From IMG/VR virus record IMGVR_UViG_3300037189_025089, positions 1 to 22,614 of that record: DNA of 22,614 bases. The stretch is one strand, 5' to 3'. A program made the translations under genes and the position numbers. Positions within the stretch are counted from its first letter, which is position 1. Every line of letters begins with the position of its first letter. The notes beneath the pieces are model-generated. The model saw only the letters and a program-made list of their open reading frames with translations. It was not told where the DNA came from and did no database searches. Source of the DNA: a virus. Below, piece by piece: positions 21,416-22,614 of this stretch.

Positions 21416-22584
21416 GATATCTCCGATCCGTAAACACTAGCTACTAGATTTGGAGATGTAGATGAGAATCTAATCTGATCTCCAGGGGCTAGTGTTATTC
21501 CACCATTTATTTCTTGTGATTCTCCAGAAAGAATTGTCTTGCCATATACGGCAAAATTTGCACCTGTTGAAGCAGCTGTTGTGTTAACAGCTGGGACAAA
21601 GGATAAATTAAAAGGATAAGAAGTTGAATCTGTATTAAGAACTACAATTGAAGAAATTGAAGCCTGTGTTTGAACAGGAACAGTATATATTGTAACTTCT
21701 TGAGCATTTCCAACTGCTTTTTTCTTGTAAAGAATGATATTGGTTCCAGAGTCTGGCCAGAATGAATGGTCATTGTTTATATCTTTTCCAAATACATCAT
21801 ACACATTTTCAGAAAAATATAATACAACATCATCGGCAACAAACCAACCAGTAGAAATTGCATATCCACTATTACCAATATATGTATCTAGGGTTTCAAT
21901 TGCAGCTATTTTAAGATTTTTTGTTATTCCATTAACTGTAATAGTAGCAGAATCAAAAAAATCGGATAAACTAGACGCTGTTCCATGATTCCTTATTTTA
22001 GCTGCAAGATCTGGACGACCATACAGAGTAAGAGCATGAGGCTTAATATCCGCACTTGGTCCGCTTGGATATCCAAGCTGATCTACAGTACCAAAATATG
22101 CAAAAGAACTATCTAGTGTTGTATCTAATACGTTTGGGATAGCATTAAAAGTAACTGTTACGTCAGATAATAATGCATTTCCCCACATGTTTTCTGGTAA
22201 ATAATCTTCTAAAAAGAATGCTGCTCCAGAAATCCAATGCCATGTATTATTAATTATTTCTACTTGTGAGTGACGGTTATAAGTTACCCACCAATCCCAT
22301 GCTAGTATTCTTGATGTAAAAGTTTGACCCTGATATGTTATAGTAACTGAGTCTGCATTAAATATATCGCCCTCATAACTATATTGAGATTGACCATAAC
22401 CAGCAATTACAAATACCTTGGTTGCATCAACCCCAGGATTTGTTGTTACATCTGTAGTTACATAAAAATCAATATTGTCACTCGGGTTTCCATTATCTAC
22501 TGGATAGGTGAATTGCTTAATCACAGAAGAAGCTGAACCAATTTCTGATGTTGCCTGACCTAATATTTTATATGTTGTTGTCAT
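21412..22584 (-). CDS. Modular virion protein: YKILGQ frame with unknown insert
   Basis: 390 residues. The start TTTYKILGQ and the final ~95 residues (VTIYTVPVQTQASISSIVVLN ... SVYGSEIS) are homologous to the neighbouring 602-residue protein and to a short structural protein family of aquatic phages. The central ~280 residues do not resemble the partner's insert: they are aromatic and beta-rich (SRILAWDWWVTYNRH, WHWISGAAFF, TLYGRPDLAAKI) with no motif I recognise. No signal peptide. A good ribosome binding site (AGGGGGA) precedes the ATG at 22584. The upstream end of its transcription unit is outside the window. Likely surface-exposed virion protein carrying an exchangeable domain. Confidence 0.68.
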   Translation of the reverse strand: MTTTYKILGQATSEIGSASSVIKQFTYPVDNGNPSDNIDFYVTTDVTTNPGVDATKVFVIAGYGQSQYSYEGDIFNADSVTITYQGQTFTSRILAWDWWVTYNRHSQVEIINNTWHWISGAAFFLEDYLPENMWGNALLSDVTVTFNAIPNVLDTTLDSSFAYFGTVDQLGYPSGPSADIKPHALTLYGRPDLAAKIRNHGTASSLSDFFDSATITVNGITKNLKIAAIETLDTYIGNSGYAISTGWFVADDVVLYFSENVYDVFGKDINNDHSFWPDSGTNIILYKKKAVGNAQEVTIYTVPVQTQASISSIVVLNTDSTSYPFNLSFVPAVNTTAASTGANFAVYGKTILSGESQEINGGITLAPGDQIRFSSTSPNLVASVYGSEIS

Positions 22585-22614
22585 ATTAATTTCCCCCTAA
22601 GAACACAAAGGAAT

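Overview
The window is a segment of a double-stranded DNA tailed-phage genome (free phage or prophage), AT-rich, with every recognisable gene on the minus strand and almost no intergenic space. The HK97-type head genes (portal, protease with scaffold region, major capsid protein) sit at the low-coordinate end, and the rest is a large receptor-binding and glycosylation region. No integrase, terminase, replication, lysis or tRNA gene is visible. The host cannot be read directly. Two starts with a TANNNT box 7 nt upstream resemble leaderless genes, which are common in Actinobacteria, and the YKILGQ and FIPP..PF..W protein families recall aquatic phages. A low-GC aquatic actinobacterial host is therefore a guess.

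Layout in the direction of transcription (right to left). (1) 22584-19607: two modular virion proteins share an N-terminal YKILGQ tag and a C-terminal beta domain but have unrelated large central inserts, one with Asp-box motifs. A strong rho-independent terminator follows (19558-19591). (2) 19517-13859: a tightly overlapping glycan operon encodes a GT4-like glycosyltransferase, two GT25-like glycosyltransferases, UDP-galactopyranose mutase, a Fringe-like GT31 enzyme, an FkbM methyltransferase, a TagD-like cytidylyltransferase and a stand-alone mannose-6-phosphate isomerase-type cupin. It opens with a promoter placed to give a leaderless mRNA. (3) 13841-6301: three collagen-like fibre proteins and two glycine-rich adhesin-like proteins, with a second GT31 and a GT2-TPR glycosyltransferase between them. 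A good sigma70-like promoter lies at 7812-7841. (4) 6299-3962: a small phage-family protein and a large LamG-like protein. (5) 3898-1: a small unknown gene, the portal, the protease/scaffold and the 5' part of the capsid gene, preceded by a second leaderless-type promoter.

The most interesting feature is the interleaving of collagen-like fibres, whose repeats are mainly Gly-Pro-Thr and Gly-Ala-Thr, with glycosyltransferases of families (GT25, GT31) that in eukaryotes build protein-linked glycans, including the GT25 collagen galactosyltransferases, plus a UDP-galactofuranose supply. This suggests the phage glycosylates its own fibres. That is inference; modification of the host surface is the main alternative. 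A second signal is a GC-rich motif, GGCGGG, found 11 times on the coding strand and once on the other, in all three codon phases of genes that otherwise avoid such codons.
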